Source of the DNA: an uncultured Clostridia bacterium
GTDB lineage: Bacteria > Bacillota > Clostridia > TANB77 > CAG-508
Assembly (NCBI GenBank): GCA_934178555.1
Contig: CAKPQL010000015.1
Coordinates: forward strand, 1 to 40,370
Direction: 5' to 3'
DNA length: 40,370 nt
Below the pieces are notes generated by a model. That model was not told the DNA's origin and ran no database searches. It was given only the letters and a program-made list of their open reading frames with translations. Both the position numbers and the translations under genes were made by a program. Shown in pieces: positions 6,837 to 15,880 of this stretch (position 1 is the first letter of the stretch; each line of letters begins with the position of its first letter).

Positions 6837-7550
6837 ATGGAATATAATGAATTAATAAAAATATGTGTAACGTCGTTAGGATCTTTAATAATATTGTTTA
6901 TATTAACAAAACTAATAGGTAATAGAGAAATGTCACAACTAAATATGTTTGACTATATAAATAGCATAACAATAGGTTCTATTGCTGCGGAAATGGCTAC
7001 TGCCCTAGAAGATTTTTTACAACCATTAGTAGCTATGGTAGTGTATGCATTAGCTACCATACTAATTTCTTATGTAAGCTGTAAATCTGTAAGATTGCAA
7101 AGAATAATAACTGGTAAAACAAAAATCTTATTGGACAATGGAAAAATATATAGTAAAAATTTTAGTAAGGCAAGATTGGAAATAAATGAGTTTTTGACAC
7201 AATGCAGAAGTCAAGGGTATTTTAATATAAACGATATACAAACAGCTATATTAGAGACTAATGGAAAAGTAAGCATATTGCCTAAAAGTGGAATAAAACC
7301 TGTTACACCTGATGATTTGCAAATACAAGTAAAACAAGAACAATTAAATACAAACATAATTTTAGATGGAACTATATTAAAAGAAAATTTAAAGAATGTG
7401 GGAAAAACAGAAGAGTGGCTATATAAAGAAATTGATAAACAAGGTAGGTTTAAACTAAAAAATATTTTCTTAGCAACTATTGATGAAAATGATAGGTTGA
7501 GCATATATGTAAAAATAAATAAATCAAATAAACACGATGCATTTGAATAA
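6837..7550 (+). CDS. DUF421 (YetF-like) membrane protein
   Basis: A 237-aa membrane protein of the DUF421/YetF family. Three hydrophobic segments (about residues 8-25, 40-58 and 62-82) precede a cytoplasmic domain. Family signatures are visible: GNREMSQLNMFDYINSITIG after the first segment, and the soluble-domain pattern LTQCRSQGYFNINDIQTAILE with NGKVSILPKSG. In Bacillus, relatives are associated with spore or stress functions, but the biochemical role is not established. It has a weak ribosome binding site (AGGG). It is convergent with hpt across the terminator at 7559-7585. Confidence 0.9.
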   Translation: MEYNELIKICVTSLGSLIILFILTKLIGNREMSQLNMFDYINSITIGSIAAEMATALEDFLQPLVAMVVYALATILISYVSCKSVRLQRIITGKTKILLDNGKIYSKNFSKARLEINEFLTQCRSQGYFNINDIQTAILETNGKVSILPKSGIKPVTPDDLQIQVKQEQLNTNIILDGTILKENLKNVGKTEEWLYKEIDKQGRFKLKNIFLATIDENDRLSIYVKINKSNKHDAFE

Positions 7551-7558
7551 TAAAAAAG

Positions 7559-7585
7559 CAAACGGTACTTAAAGCGTACCGTTTG
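7559..7585. terminator. bidirectional terminator
   Basis: CAAACGGTAC (7559-7568) pairs perfectly with GTACCGTTTG (7576-7585) around a 7-nt loop, with A-rich sequence on the left and T/A-rich sequence on the right. It lies between the convergent DUF421 and hpt genes. Confidence 0.85.
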
Positions 7586-7602
7586 TTATAAACTATTTTA
7601 TA

Positions 7603-8127
7603 TTATTCATCAAGACAAGCAATATAAGGTAAATTTCTATATTTATTATCTAAGTCAAAACCATAACCTACAATAAATTTATTAGGTACAGTAAATCCAA
7701 CATAATCAGCTTTTATATCAATTACTCTTCTTTCTGGCTTATCTGCTAAAGTACATATTTTAATAGAATTAGGATTTTTATGTTTTAAATATTTTACAAG
7801 AAAATCCATTGTTCTTCCTGTATCGATTATATCTTCAACAATTAAAACGTCTTTTCCCTCTATAGAATTTCTTAAGTCATTAACAATTCTTACTTTTCCA
7901 CTACTTTCTGTTTTATCGTCATAGCTAGACAATTCAATAAATTCATATTTAATAGTGTTTTTAATTTTTAATGTTAAATTAACTGTAAAAAAGCAAGCTC
8001 CTCTCATAACACAAATAACTGTAATTTCTTTTCCAGCATAATCCTTTTCAATTTGTTCTGCTAATTCAGAAAGTTTGTTTTCAATTTGCTCTTTAGTAAT
8101 AAAAACTTTAAAATCATTTAATTCCAT
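7603..8127 (-). CDS. hpt: hypoxanthine phosphoribosyltransferase
   Basis: A 174-aa purine salvage enzyme that converts hypoxanthine or guanine plus PRPP to IMP or GMP. The PRPP-binding loop LIVEDIIDTGRTM (95-107) has the two acidic residues E98 and D99 followed by DTG. The MRGACFF segment (41-47) and the flexible-loop SSYDDKTESSG (67-77) are typical of bacterial HPRT. K129 and the VDFVGF-like segment (here ADYVGFTVP) lie in the C-terminal base-binding part. The length is normal. The start follows AAGGAGAAAAGTT. It works beside purA in AMP/IMP supply. Confidence 0.96.
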   Translation of the reverse strand: MELNDFKVFITKEQIENKLSELAEQIEKDYAGKEITVICVMRGACFFTVNLTLKIKNTIKYEFIELSSYDDKTESSGKVRIVNDLRNSIEGKDVLIVEDIIDTGRTMDFLVKYLKHKNPNSIKICTLADKPERRVIDIKADYVGFTVPNKFIVGYGFDLDNKYRNLPYIACLDE

Positions 8128-8278
8128 AACTTTTCTCCTTAAAAAAATAATTATATTATATATAATAACACAAAAAACTACTTTTTTCTATATATTTCTA
8201 CATAAAATATTTTTTAATTTATACTTTTAATGTACAAATAAATAATGTATAATAATTAAGATAAAAGGAGGAATTTCC

Positions 8279-8908
8279 ATGTTAGAGAATGTACAATTAC
8301 TTGCACATAGTTCTATAAGAATTGCAAAGGATATAGTAATATACATAGATCCTTTTAAAATTAAAAAAACATATAATGATGCAGACTACATATTTTGTAC
8401 ACATCCGCATTTTGATCACTTTTCTATAGAAGATATAAAAAAGGTTATTACAGAAAATACAAAAATTATAACAGTTGAAGAAACAAAAGAGCAATTATTA
8501 TCTATAGGCTTTAAAAAAGAAGAGATTATTATAGTAAAGCCTAATATGAAGTATAAAATTGGGGAGTTAAATTTCAATACTATTAGTGCATATAATTTAA
8601 AAAAAGATTTTCATCCTAAAAAGAGCGAATGGGTAGGGTATAACATAAATATAAATAATTATTGGTATTATATTTCTGGTGATACAGATAACATAAAGGA
8701 AGCCCAAAAAGTAAAATGTGATGTAGCGTTTTTACCAGTTGGAGGTACTTACACTATGAACTATAAAGAAGCAGCTGATTTGGCAAATAAAATAATGCCA
8801 AAAGTCGCAATACCAACACATTATGGAAGTTTAGTTGGATCGAGAGATGATGCAAAGTTATTTGCAAGTAACTTGAATACTAAAATAGATTGTGAAATAA
8901 TGATTTAG
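8279..8908 (+). CDS. metallo-beta-lactamase-fold hydrolase, UlaG-like
   Basis: A 209-aa metal-dependent hydrolase of the metallo-beta-lactamase superfamily. The HxHxDH motif is at H42, H44, D46 and H47 (THPHFDHFS). Further metal ligands are D135 in SGDTDN and H181 in PTHYGS. The compact form without a C-terminal extension resembles the UlaG/UPF0173 group of predicted hydrolases. The substrate is unknown. The start follows AAAAGGAGG. trmL starts 8 bp after its stop, so the two form an operon. Confidence 0.88.
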   Translation: MLENVQLLAHSSIRIAKDIVIYIDPFKIKKTYNDADYIFCTHPHFDHFSIEDIKKVITENTKIITVEETKEQLLSIGFKKEEIIIVKPNMKYKIGELNFNTISAYNLKKDFHPKKSEWVGYNININNYWYYISGDTDNIKEAQKVKCDVAFLPVGGTYTMNYKEAADLANKIMPKVAIPTHYGSLVGSRDDAKLFASNLNTKIDCEIMI

Positions 8909-8916
8909 GAAAGGAA

Positions 8917-9426
8917 ATGATTAATGTGAAATTAAATGTTGTATTAGTTGAACCAGAAATACCACAAAATACTGGTAATATAGCTAGAACATGTGCTGCA
9001 ATTGGTGCTAAGTTACATTTAGTAAAACCATTAGGCTTTGAGATATCAGATAAATACTTAAAAAGAGCAGGATTAGACTATTGGGATAAATTAGAAATAG
9101 AAGAACATGAAAACTTTGAAAAATTCTTAAATAAATATAAGCCAGAAGAGAACAATATGTTTTTTGTTACAACAAAAGGAAAAAAAGTATACTCAGATGT
9201 GGACTATTCTGAAATGGAAGAGGTTTTTGTTTTGTTCGGCAAAGAAACCAAAGGGTTACCAGAAGACATTTTGAAAAAATATTTTGACAATGCAATAAGA
9301 ATTCCAATGAGAGAACATTTACGTTCACTTAATTTATCTAATTCAGTTGCAATTGTTGTTTATGATATACTAAGACAAGTTGACTTTGATGGATTAGAAG
9401 AGTCAAGCAAATATTTTGAACTTTAA
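8917..9426 (+). CDS. trmL: tRNA (cytidine(34)-2'-O)-methyltransferase
   Basis: A 169-aa SPOUT-family methyltransferase that methylates the wobble ribose of certain tRNA-Leu species. Conserved segments are LVEPEIPQNTGNIARTC near the N-terminus, LVKPLGF, KRAGLDYW, LFGKETKGLP (about 106-115) and the knot-forming IPMREHLRSLNLSNSVAIVVYDILRQ. The ATG at 8917 sits only a few bases after AGGAAAGG. A GTG three codons later (8926) would give the usual MKLNVVLVEPEIPQNT start with better spacing, so the true start is uncertain by three residues. It follows the hydrolase gene in an operon. Confidence 0.95.
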   Translation: MINVKLNVVLVEPEIPQNTGNIARTCAAIGAKLHLVKPLGFEISDKYLKRAGLDYWDKLEIEEHENFEKFLNKYKPEENNMFFVTTKGKKVYSDVDYSEMEEVFVLFGKETKGLPEDILKKYFDNAIRIPMREHLRSLNLSNSVAIVVYDILRQVDFDGLEESSKYFEL

Positions 9427-9444
9427 GGATTATCCTTAAAGTTC
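9418..9444. other. perfect hairpin overlapping the trmL stop codon
   Basis: GAACTTTAAGGA (9418-9429) pairs perfectly with TCCTTAAAGTTC (9433-9444) around a 3-nt loop. The trmL stop codon lies within the left arm. No T-tract follows on either strand, and the tex ribosome binding site (AGGAGGAG) is 10 bp further on. It may be a weak terminator or an mRNA processing or stability hairpin between trmL and tex. Confidence 0.6.
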
Positions 9445-9468
9445 ATTAATCAAAATAGGAGGAGACAA

Positions 9469-11619
9469 ATGAAAACAATAAATGAAATATTAGCAGAAGA
9501 ATTAAATATAAAACAAACACAGGTAGAAAATACAATAAAATTAATAGATGAAGGAAATACAATACCATTTATAGCACGTTATAGAAAAGAAGTAACGGGA
9601 AATTTAAGTGATGAAATTTTAAGAAATTTTAATGAGAGATTAACATATTTAAGAAACTTGGAAACTAGAAGACAAGAGATAAGTAGAATTATAGAAGAAC
9701 AAGGTAAGTTAACAGATGAATTAATTAATTCTATACAAGAAGCTAATACGCTAGCAGAATTAGAAGATCTATATAGACCATTTAAACAAAAAAAGAGAAC
9801 AAGAGCAATTATTGCTAAAGAACGTGGATTGGAACCTTTGAGCCAGATAATTTATGAGCAAGTTGAAAAGAAAGATATATACGAAATAGCAAAAGAATAT
9901 ATAAATGAAGATAAACAAGTGAATACAGCAGAAGAGGCGATTGCTGGTGCTTTAGATATTATTGCAGAAATAATTTCTGATGAACCAAAATATAGAAAAA
10001 TAATAAAAAGTATGTGTTTTAGAGAAGCAATAATTTCGACAAAAGCTACAAAAGAAGAAAAATCTCCTTATGAAATGTATTATGATTTTAGTGAAGGAAT
10101 ATTAAGAATACCTAGTCATAGAATTTTAGCAATAAATAGAGGAGAAAATGAAGGCTTCTTAAAAGTAAAAATAGAAAAGCCAGAAGAAAAAATATTACAA
10201 ATGATAGAAAATAGTGTAATAAAAGATAATGATACACAATATGTAAAAATGCTAAAAGACACAATTTTAGATGCATATAAAAGATTGATAGAACCATCAA
10301 TAGAAAGAGAAATAAGAACAGAGTTAACGGAACGTTCTGAAGAGAAGGCGATAAAAGTATTTGGACAAAATGCAAAACAGTTATTACTTCAGCCACCAAT
10401 TAAGGGAATGAATGTAATAGGTTTTGATCCAGCATATAGAACTGGTTGTAAAATTGCTGTAATAGATAGTACAGGCAAATTTTTAGATTATACAACAATA
10501 TATCCAACAGAGCCACAAAATGATATAGAAGGCTCAAAAAAAGTATTATTAAACTTAATTAAAAAATATAATATAGGAATTATAGCAATAGGAAATGGAA
10601 CAGCCTCAAGGGAATCAGAAAGTTTTGTCTCTGATGTAATAAAAGAAGCGGGCCACGATGTTGTATATGCAATTGTAAGTGAAGCTGGAGCATCAGTATA
10701 TTCTGCATCAAAACTTGCAACAGAGGAATATCCAGATATAAATGTTTCAATAAGAGGAGCAATATCAATAGCAAGAAGATTGCAAGATCCATTAGCAGAA
10801 CTAGTAAAAATAGATCCTAAATCAATTGGTGTTGGTCAATATCAGCATGATGTTAATCAAAAAAAATTGGGAGAAAGTTTAACAGGAGTAGTAGAAGATG
10901 CAGTAAATTCAGTTGGAGTAGATGTAAATACTGCAACACCATCACTTTTAGCATATGTGTCAGGAATAAATTCAAGTATAGCAAAAAATATAGTAAAATA
11001 TAGAGATGAAAATGGAGAACTAAAAGAAAGAAAACAGTTAATGAAAGTGCCAAAATTAGGAAAAGTAGCATATGAACAATGTGCTGGATTTATAAGAATA
11101 TTTGGAGGAAAAAATCCATTAGAAACAACAGCAGTTCATCCAGAAAGCTATGATAAGGCAGAAGAGTTATTAAGAATATTAGGTTATAGCAAAGAGGATA
11201 TAACAGACAAAGAAAAAATTGCGAAAATAAGAGAAAGTTTACAAAATGTAAATATAGAAAAAACAGCAAAACAATTAGAAATAGGAGAACCTACATTAAA
11301 GGATATTGTGTCAGAACTTTCAAAACCAGGAAGAGATCCAAGAGAAGAATTACCTAAACCAATATTAAGAAGTGATGTATTGAAATTCGAAGACTTAAGA
11401 GAAGGAATGGTGTTAACAGGTACTGTAAGAAACGTAATAGATTTTGGAGCATTTGTTGATATTGGTGTAAAACATGATGGATTAGTACATATATCTCAGT
11501 TAAGTGATAAATATATAAAAAATCCATCAGAAGTAGTATCTGTAGGAGATATAGTTAAAGTAAAGGTATTAGCAATAGATAAAGATAGACAAAAAGTAAG
11601 TTTAACGATGAAAATGTAA
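9469..11619 (+). CDS. tex: Tex-family RNA-binding transcription accessory protein
   Basis: A 716-aa cytoplasmic nucleic-acid-binding protein of the Tex family. Domains in order: N-terminal helical Tex region (1-190, with FIARYRKEVTG and LEDLYRPFKQKKRT), YqgF/RNase-H-like domain from about 314 (VIGFDPAYRTGCKIAVID), helix-hairpin-helix region (about 480-560) and a C-terminal S1 domain (645-716, GTVRNVIDFGAFVDIG to HISQLS). Length and order are normal. The start follows AGGAGGAGACAA. Its last 18 bp overlap the 3' end of the flippase gene on the other strand, leaving no room for a terminator between them. Confidence 0.97.
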   Translation: MKTINEILAEELNIKQTQVENTIKLIDEGNTIPFIARYRKEVTGNLSDEILRNFNERLTYLRNLETRRQEISRIIEEQGKLTDELINSIQEANTLAELEDLYRPFKQKKRTRAIIAKERGLEPLSQIIYEQVEKKDIYEIAKEYINEDKQVNTAEEAIAGALDIIAEIISDEPKYRKIIKSMCFREAIISTKATKEEKSPYEMYYDFSEGILRIPSHRILAINRGENEGFLKVKIEKPEEKILQMIENSVIKDNDTQYVKMLKDTILDAYKRLIEPSIEREIRTELTERSEEKAIKVFGQNAKQLLLQPPIKGMNVIGFDPAYRTGCKIAVIDSTGKFLDYTTIYPTEPQNDIEGSKKVLLNLIKKYNIGIIAIGNGTASRESESFVSDVIKEAGHDVVYAIVSEAGASVYSASKLATEEYPDINVSIRGAISIARRLQDPLAELVKIDPKSIGVGQYQHDVNQKKLGESLTGVVEDAVNSVGVDVNTATPSLLAYVSGINSSIAKNIVKYRDENGELKERKQLMKVPKLGKVAYEQCAGFIRIFGGKNPLETTAVHPESYDKAEELLRILGYSKEDITDKEKIAKIRESLQNVNIEKTAKQLEIGEPTLKDIVSELSKPGRDPREELPKPILRSDVLKFEDLREGMVLTGTVRNVIDFGAFVDIGVKHDGLVHISQLSDKYIKNPSEVVSVGDIVKVKVLAIDKDRQKVSLTMKM

Positions 11620-13119
11620 AATGTGGTAATTTTGGCGTTTGGCAAATAATGAAATTAAACCATATATTAAACAATAAACTAAAACGAAAATTACAATAAT
11701 TATAACTAGCCCAGGAAATGTGCTGTTCCAATCAAGGGCTAGTTCTTTTATTAAAAATATAGTGATTATCACAGAACAGGCAGGCTTTAAAATCCAATTT
11801 ATATAATCAAATCTAAATTTTGTAGTTTTCTTTAATTGATATAAACTAACACAAAAGTTTAATATTTCACTAATAAATATAACATAGACATATCCCATAA
11901 TACCTTTAATAGGAAGAAATACGCAAATAAATGATATGCTTACAAATAAATCCAAAATATTGCAAAGCATAATACCAACTTGTTTATTTAATCCTTTTAA
12001 AATACAATCTATAATATTATCTAAGTAAATAAATAAAACAATAGGACATAATATTTTTATAAAAAAAGTAACTTCAGAATTACCGTAAATAAAGAAGCTA
12101 ATTTCATAAGAAAAATTTGAGAAAATGCCAAAAACACAGAAAGCAAATGCAAATGCAATCTTAAAAATAATAGATATGCTTTTATTTATTTTATCAAAAT
12201 CTTTTTTTTCATAAAAATATGTTATTTCTGGTACTAACAAATTACTGAAGGCGTTTATAAAAACGGAAGGAAACATAAAAATAGGCATAGCCATTCCACT
12301 AATTATTCCATATTGAGATAGAGATTCTGAACAAGATAAACCAGATTGCTCTAGTTTTATTGGGATAAGCATTTGCTTTAATGTTGATAGTCCAGATTTT
12401 ATGTAAGAAGTAAGTGCTACAGGAGTGCATATATTAAAAAATCGTTTTACACAACTTGTATTAAAGCGGTATAAAGCCAATTTATTTGTATCGTTAATAT
12501 AAAGTAAATACAAATATATAAAATATATTATTTCAGAGATGAAATCTCCAATAATTAATGTAAGACAAATATAGTCTAGTCCTTTATTAATAAAAAAACT
12601 TAAAAGAAAAGTAATAGCTAATATTTTTGCAATTGTTTCTAATACCTGTGCAGAAGCACTTTTATACATCTTTCTCACAGCACAAAAATATCCATTTATA
12701 CTAGAAGACATAGATATAAAAGGCAATGCAAATGAAATGAAATATATAGTTATAGGTTTAATTTTGTTATGTAGCCAGTAAATACATATAGTTTTTGCAA
12801 GTAGTATAAATAGGATGCTTGTAACAATGCCAAGACCTAAAGCAATTTTTAAACATTGTTTGCTAACATGCTTCAAATTACAATTTGGCTCATTGGCTAA
12901 TTTTTCGGATATAATTTTCATAGTGGCAAGATTTACGCCAGAACTTGAAAAAGTGATTGCAAGAATATAAACAGACATAACTAAACTGAAAGCACCGACT
13001 GCTTCTGTCCCAACTTTATTAGAAATATATATATTAAAGGACATACTAATAGTATTAATTAGTATAGATGTGATAGATATAATAATGCCATTTATAATAA
13101 ACTTTTTAATTCTAGACAA
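11602..13119 (-). CDS. MOP-family flippase, SpoVB/polysaccharide-exporter-like
   Basis: A 506-aa polytopic membrane protein with about 12-14 hydrophobic segments, related to SpoVB and other MOP/MATE-type exporters that flip lipid-linked sugars. The N-terminus (SRIKKFIINGIIISITSIL) and the first-helix pattern ISNKVGTEAVGAFSLVMSVY are typical. Two starts are possible. The ATG at 13132-13134 has no ribosome binding site. A TTG at 13117-13119 sits 5 nt after AGGTGA, gives the expected N-terminus and is preferred here. The 3' end overlaps tex by 18 bp. The exact lipid substrate cannot be told. It probably shares a promoter with the glycosyltransferase gene upstream. Confidence 0.88.
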   Translation of the reverse strand: MSRIKKFIINGIIISITSILINTISMSFNIYISNKVGTEAVGAFSLVMSVYILAITFSSSGVNLATMKIISEKLANEPNCNLKHVSKQCLKIALGLGIVTSILFILLAKTICIYWLHNKIKPITIYFISFALPFISMSSSINGYFCAVRKMYKSASAQVLETIAKILAITFLLSFFINKGLDYICLTLIIGDFISEIIYFIYLYLLYINDTNKLALYRFNTSCVKRFFNICTPVALTSYIKSGLSTLKQMLIPIKLEQSGLSCSESLSQYGIISGMAMPIFMFPSVFINAFSNLLVPEITYFYEKKDFDKINKSISIIFKIAFAFAFCVFGIFSNFSYEISFFIYGNSEVTFFIKILCPIVLFIYLDNIIDCILKGLNKQVGIMLCNILDLFVSISFICVFLPIKGIMGYVYVIFISEILNFCVSLYQLKKTTKFRFDYINWILKPACSVIITIFLIKELALDWNSTFPGLVIIIVIFVLVYCLIYGLISLFAKRQNYHILHFHR

Positions 13120-13169
13120 TGAAATCACCTGCATAAAATATATGCTGTAATAAAAAATAAAGAACAACC

Positions 13170-13889
13170 TTAAAATTTAGGTTGTTCTTCACGTATTTTG
13201 TTGGCGGTATCTTCAGTAATGTAATTGTGTTCTAACATAGCATTTATTACTTGATTTTGGCGTTGAATACATAAATCCATATTTGCAGTAGGTGCATAAA
13301 TACTAGGTGCATTTGGAACTCCTGCCAATAATACACATTCATATAAAGTAAGGTCTTTTGGCTCTTTATTGAAATATCCTTTTGAAGCCTGTCCTAAACC
13401 ATAATATCCATCACCAAAATAAGAAGTATTAATATATAATTCCAAAATCTTTTCTTTTGAAAGATTTTTTTCTAAGTAAGAAGACATAAAAACTTCTGCA
13501 ATTTTTCTATCTAAATCTTTTTCTTGCGTAAAATACATATTTTTTGATAACTGCTGAGTAATGGTACTTCCACCTTGTAAAAGAGATTGACTCGTAACAT
13601 TAACGATAATAGCTCTTGCAAGAGCTATAAAATCAATTCCCTTATGTTCAAAGAATCTATGATCTTCAACTGCTACAAGAGCATTTATATAGTCTTTTGG
13701 AATTTCTTCATAATACACATAATATTTATTGTTAGATTTAATTAAATTAATTTTGCTATTTAAGTCCATATCAGTTAAGGCTGATTTATACATGTTGTAT
13801 CCTCTAAAAGTAATAAAAGCGAAAATTAAAATAACTAAAATAGTTAAAATAATAATAAAATTTCTAAATAATTTAAAAAATGATTTCAT
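13170..13889 (-). CDS. monofunctional peptidoglycan glycosyltransferase (GT51)
   Basis: A 239-aa membrane-anchored transglycosylase that polymerises lipid II into glycan strands. One N-terminal membrane helix (about 9-28) precedes a single GT51 domain. Visible motifs are EDHRFFEHKGID with catalytic E75, GGSTITQQLSKNMYF (107-120), RKIAE and KILELYINTSYFGDGYYGLGQAS with E150. No transpeptidase domain follows, so it is the MtgA-like form. The ATG used follows AGGAAGGATTATT. An in-frame ATG seven codons upstream lacks a comparable site. It lies 50 bp upstream of the flippase on the same strand, which fits a joint cell wall role. Confidence 0.93.
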   Translation of the reverse strand: MKSFFKLFRNFIIILTILVILIFAFITFRGYNMYKSALTDMDLNSKINLIKSNNKYYVYYEEIPKDYINALVAVEDHRFFEHKGIDFIALARAIIVNVTSQSLLQGGSTITQQLSKNMYFTQEKDLDRKIAEVFMSSYLEKNLSKEKILELYINTSYFGDGYYGLGQASKGYFNKEPKDLTLYECVLLAGVPNAPSIYAPTANMDLCIQRQNQVINAMLEHNYITEDTANKIREEQPKF

Positions 13890-14001
13890 AATAATCCTTC
13901 CTAAATTCAATTAAATATATTATAATGTTTTTAATATAAAAAAACAATTAAAATAAAATTTTTTAAAAAATATTTTATATAATCAGAAGCACATATATTA
14001 A

Positions 14002-14151
14002 ATTAAGTGTTTTCATAAAACAAATAAAGGTGAATATGCTAAAAAGGATGTATTTTTAGAAATTACAGTACCAAATATAGGAAAAGTAATAAAAAATTAC
14101 TATCCAATAATAAAATTATATAAAGTAGAGAAAAGTTTGATAAGAATTTAA
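14002..14151 (+). pseudogene. possible gene remnant, 49 open codons without a start
   Basis: In the 325-bp gap between the glycosyltransferase and TSCPD genes, one frame stays open for 49 codons up to a TAA at 14149. Its composition is protein-like (for example KDVFLEITVPNIGKVIKNYY). It has no ATG/GTG/TTG start with a ribosome binding site, and a stop lies just upstream. I do not recognise the sequence. It may be the 3' remnant of a decayed gene or chance. Nothing else is seen in this gap. Confidence 0.25.
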
Positions 14152-14214
14152 GGCAAAATTTTTCACATGGAAAAATATGTGCATATTAATGTAATAATAA
14201 AAGGAGGAGTTTTT

Positions 14215-14472
14215 ATGAAATATAATTATGAACCAAGAGGTGTTTGTTCTAGGAAAATGGAAATAGAAATGGATGGAGATATAATAAAGAGTGTAAAAAT
14301 AATAGGTGGATGTGCAGGTAACACTGTTGGAGTGTCAAGACTTGTAGAAGGCATGCACATAGATGATGCAATTAAAAGAATGAAAGGAATACCTTGTGGA
14401 AATAAGGGAACATCATGTCCAGATCAATTGGCAACAGCATTGGAACAGATAAAAGAAAAAATGAATAAATAG
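14215..14472 (+). CDS. TSCPD-domain protein (TIGR03905-like)
   Basis: An 85-aa protein that is essentially one TSCPD domain. The signature GTSCPDQLATAL lies near the C-terminus, with further cysteines in RGVCSRKM, GGCAGNT and IPCGNKG that could bind a metal. Free-standing proteins of this size are common in Clostridia and uncharacterised. TSCPD segments also occur at the end of some ribonucleotide reductases, but no such gene is nearby. The ATG at 14215 follows AAAGGAGGAG. The longer reading starting at 14167 has no ribosome binding site and is rejected. Confidence 0.88.
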   Translation: MKYNYEPRGVCSRKMEIEMDGDIIKSVKIIGGCAGNTVGVSRLVEGMHIDDAIKRMKGIPCGNKGTSCPDQLATALEQIKEKMNK

Positions 14473-14525
14473 GAATATTTTTAGTACAAGTATCATAAGA
14501 TATATTATGTAAAAATAACCTGAAT

Positions 14526-14554
14526 TTGACATATATTCTAAAAAATGGTATAAT
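14526..14554 (+). promoter_or_regulatory. consensus promoter of the 3D-domain gene
   Basis: TTGACA (14526-14531), a 17-nt spacer and TATAAT (14549-14554) form a perfect sigma-A promoter. Initiation is expected near 14561, about 25 nt before the ATG. Confidence 0.85.
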
Positions 14555-14586
14555 GAAAAAGTCAGTGAAAGGAGAAAAATATTCTT

Positions 14587-15591
14587 ATGATGAAAATAAA
14601 AAAAATACCTAATTCAATAAAAAGAATAATATTTATAGTTGTAATATTAATATTCTTTTTAGGGGTAGGTGTAATAGCAGGAAATTTAAAACCAATAAAT
14701 AGCATAAAAATAGCTTTTTCTAATAATCATGAAATAAATGTATTAACAACAAAGAATACAGTTGACGAAATACTAAAGGAAAATCATATAGAAATTTTAG
14801 ATGACGAGATTGTAGTACCTAGTTTAGAAACACAAATAAATGAAAATACTACAATAAAAATATCAAAAAAATCAGAAATTAATGCAATAGCTAGTTTGGC
14901 CTCAAAGGGAGAAAATATATCTCTAGAGGAATTATTAAATTCATATTCTCCAATACTAGAAAAAATAGTAGTAGAGAGAGTAGACATACCATATGAAACA
15001 ATAACAAAAGATGTTTCAAATGGAAATTCTGATACTACAGAAAAAATACTTAAAGCTGGAGTAAATGGAATAAAAGAAATAACATATAAAGTAAAATATC
15101 AAAATGAAGTTGAAATAGAAAGACAAGAAATTTCATCTAATGTAATAAAAGAGCCTATAAACAAAATAGTTCAAGTTCAAAAAAAGGTAGTTACTACATC
15201 AAGAAGTTCAGGATATAGAGTTTCAGCGGCTTCTGTTACAACAACTAGAAGTAATTTATCAAGCAAAGTTGCAGGGATTGATCCTATAGTAACAACATTA
15301 AATGCTTCTGCATATTGTGCATGTTACAAATGTTGTGGTAAAACAAACGGTATAACGGCATCAGGAGCAAAGGCAAGCCCTTGGTATACTGTAGCGGCTG
15401 GTAAGGGATATCCAATAGGAACAATAATATATATACCATCTTTAAGTTATACAGCAAATGGCGGATGGTTTGTAGTGCAAGATAGAGGTGGAGCAATATC
15501 AAATAACAAGTTAGACTTATTTGTTAGCAGCCATGGAGAAGCACTACAATTTGGAAGAAGAAATTTACAATGTTATATATATATGGTTTAA
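14587..15591 (+). CDS. cell-surface G5/3D-domain protein (YabE/Rpf-like)
   Basis: A 334-aa secreted or membrane-anchored protein likely to act on peptidoglycan. One hydrophobic helix (12-31) is followed by a DUF348-like segment (about 38-95), a G5 domain (128-200, VVERVDIPYETITKDV to EISSNVIKEPINKIV) and a C-terminal 3D domain (237-334) of the lytic-transglycosylase fold. The 3D subtype has the cysteine-rich ASAYCACYKCCGKTNGITASG entry. Two of the three family aspartates are visible (D299 in VQDRGGAI, D310 in KLDLF). The first (usually VDP before IPLG) is replaced by AAGKGYPIG. AAAGGAG lies 12 nt before the first of two ATGs. Confidence 0.9.
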   Translation: MMKIKKIPNSIKRIIFIVVILIFFLGVGVIAGNLKPINSIKIAFSNNHEINVLTTKNTVDEILKENHIEILDDEIVVPSLETQINENTTIKISKKSEINAIASLASKGENISLEELLNSYSPILEKIVVERVDIPYETITKDVSNGNSDTTEKILKAGVNGIKEITYKVKYQNEVEIERQEISSNVIKEPINKIVQVQKKVVTTSRSSGYRVSAASVTTTRSNLSSKVAGIDPIVTTLNASAYCACYKCCGKTNGITASGAKASPWYTVAAGKGYPIGTIIYIPSLSYTANGGWFVVQDRGGAISNNKLDLFVSSHGEALQFGRRNLQCYIYMV

Positions 15592-15604
15592 TTAGAAATC
15601 AAGG

Positions 15605-15648
15605 AACACCATAAGTTATTTAACTTATGGTGTTATTTTGTGTTTTTT
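15605..15648 (+). terminator. terminator of the 3D-domain gene
   Basis: AACACCATAAGTT (15605-15617) pairs perfectly with AACTTATGGTGTT (15622-15634) around ATTT, followed by ATTTTGTGTTTTTT. Confidence 0.92.
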
Positions 15649-15880
15649 AACAATTTGCTTTATAAATCAATACTTTTTTTAGTAAAAACATTGTTTTTTT
15701 CGACAATTTATAATAAAATACTGTACATAATATGAAAACAAATAAAACATAAGATAAAATATATAAAAAATATATCACAAGTTGTAAAAAACTTTTTCTA
15801 TATAGGGTACTAAAAATGACAAATATTTTGAAATTGTAGTATTAGAATACCTATAAAAGAAAAAGTAAGAGGTGGTAAGG

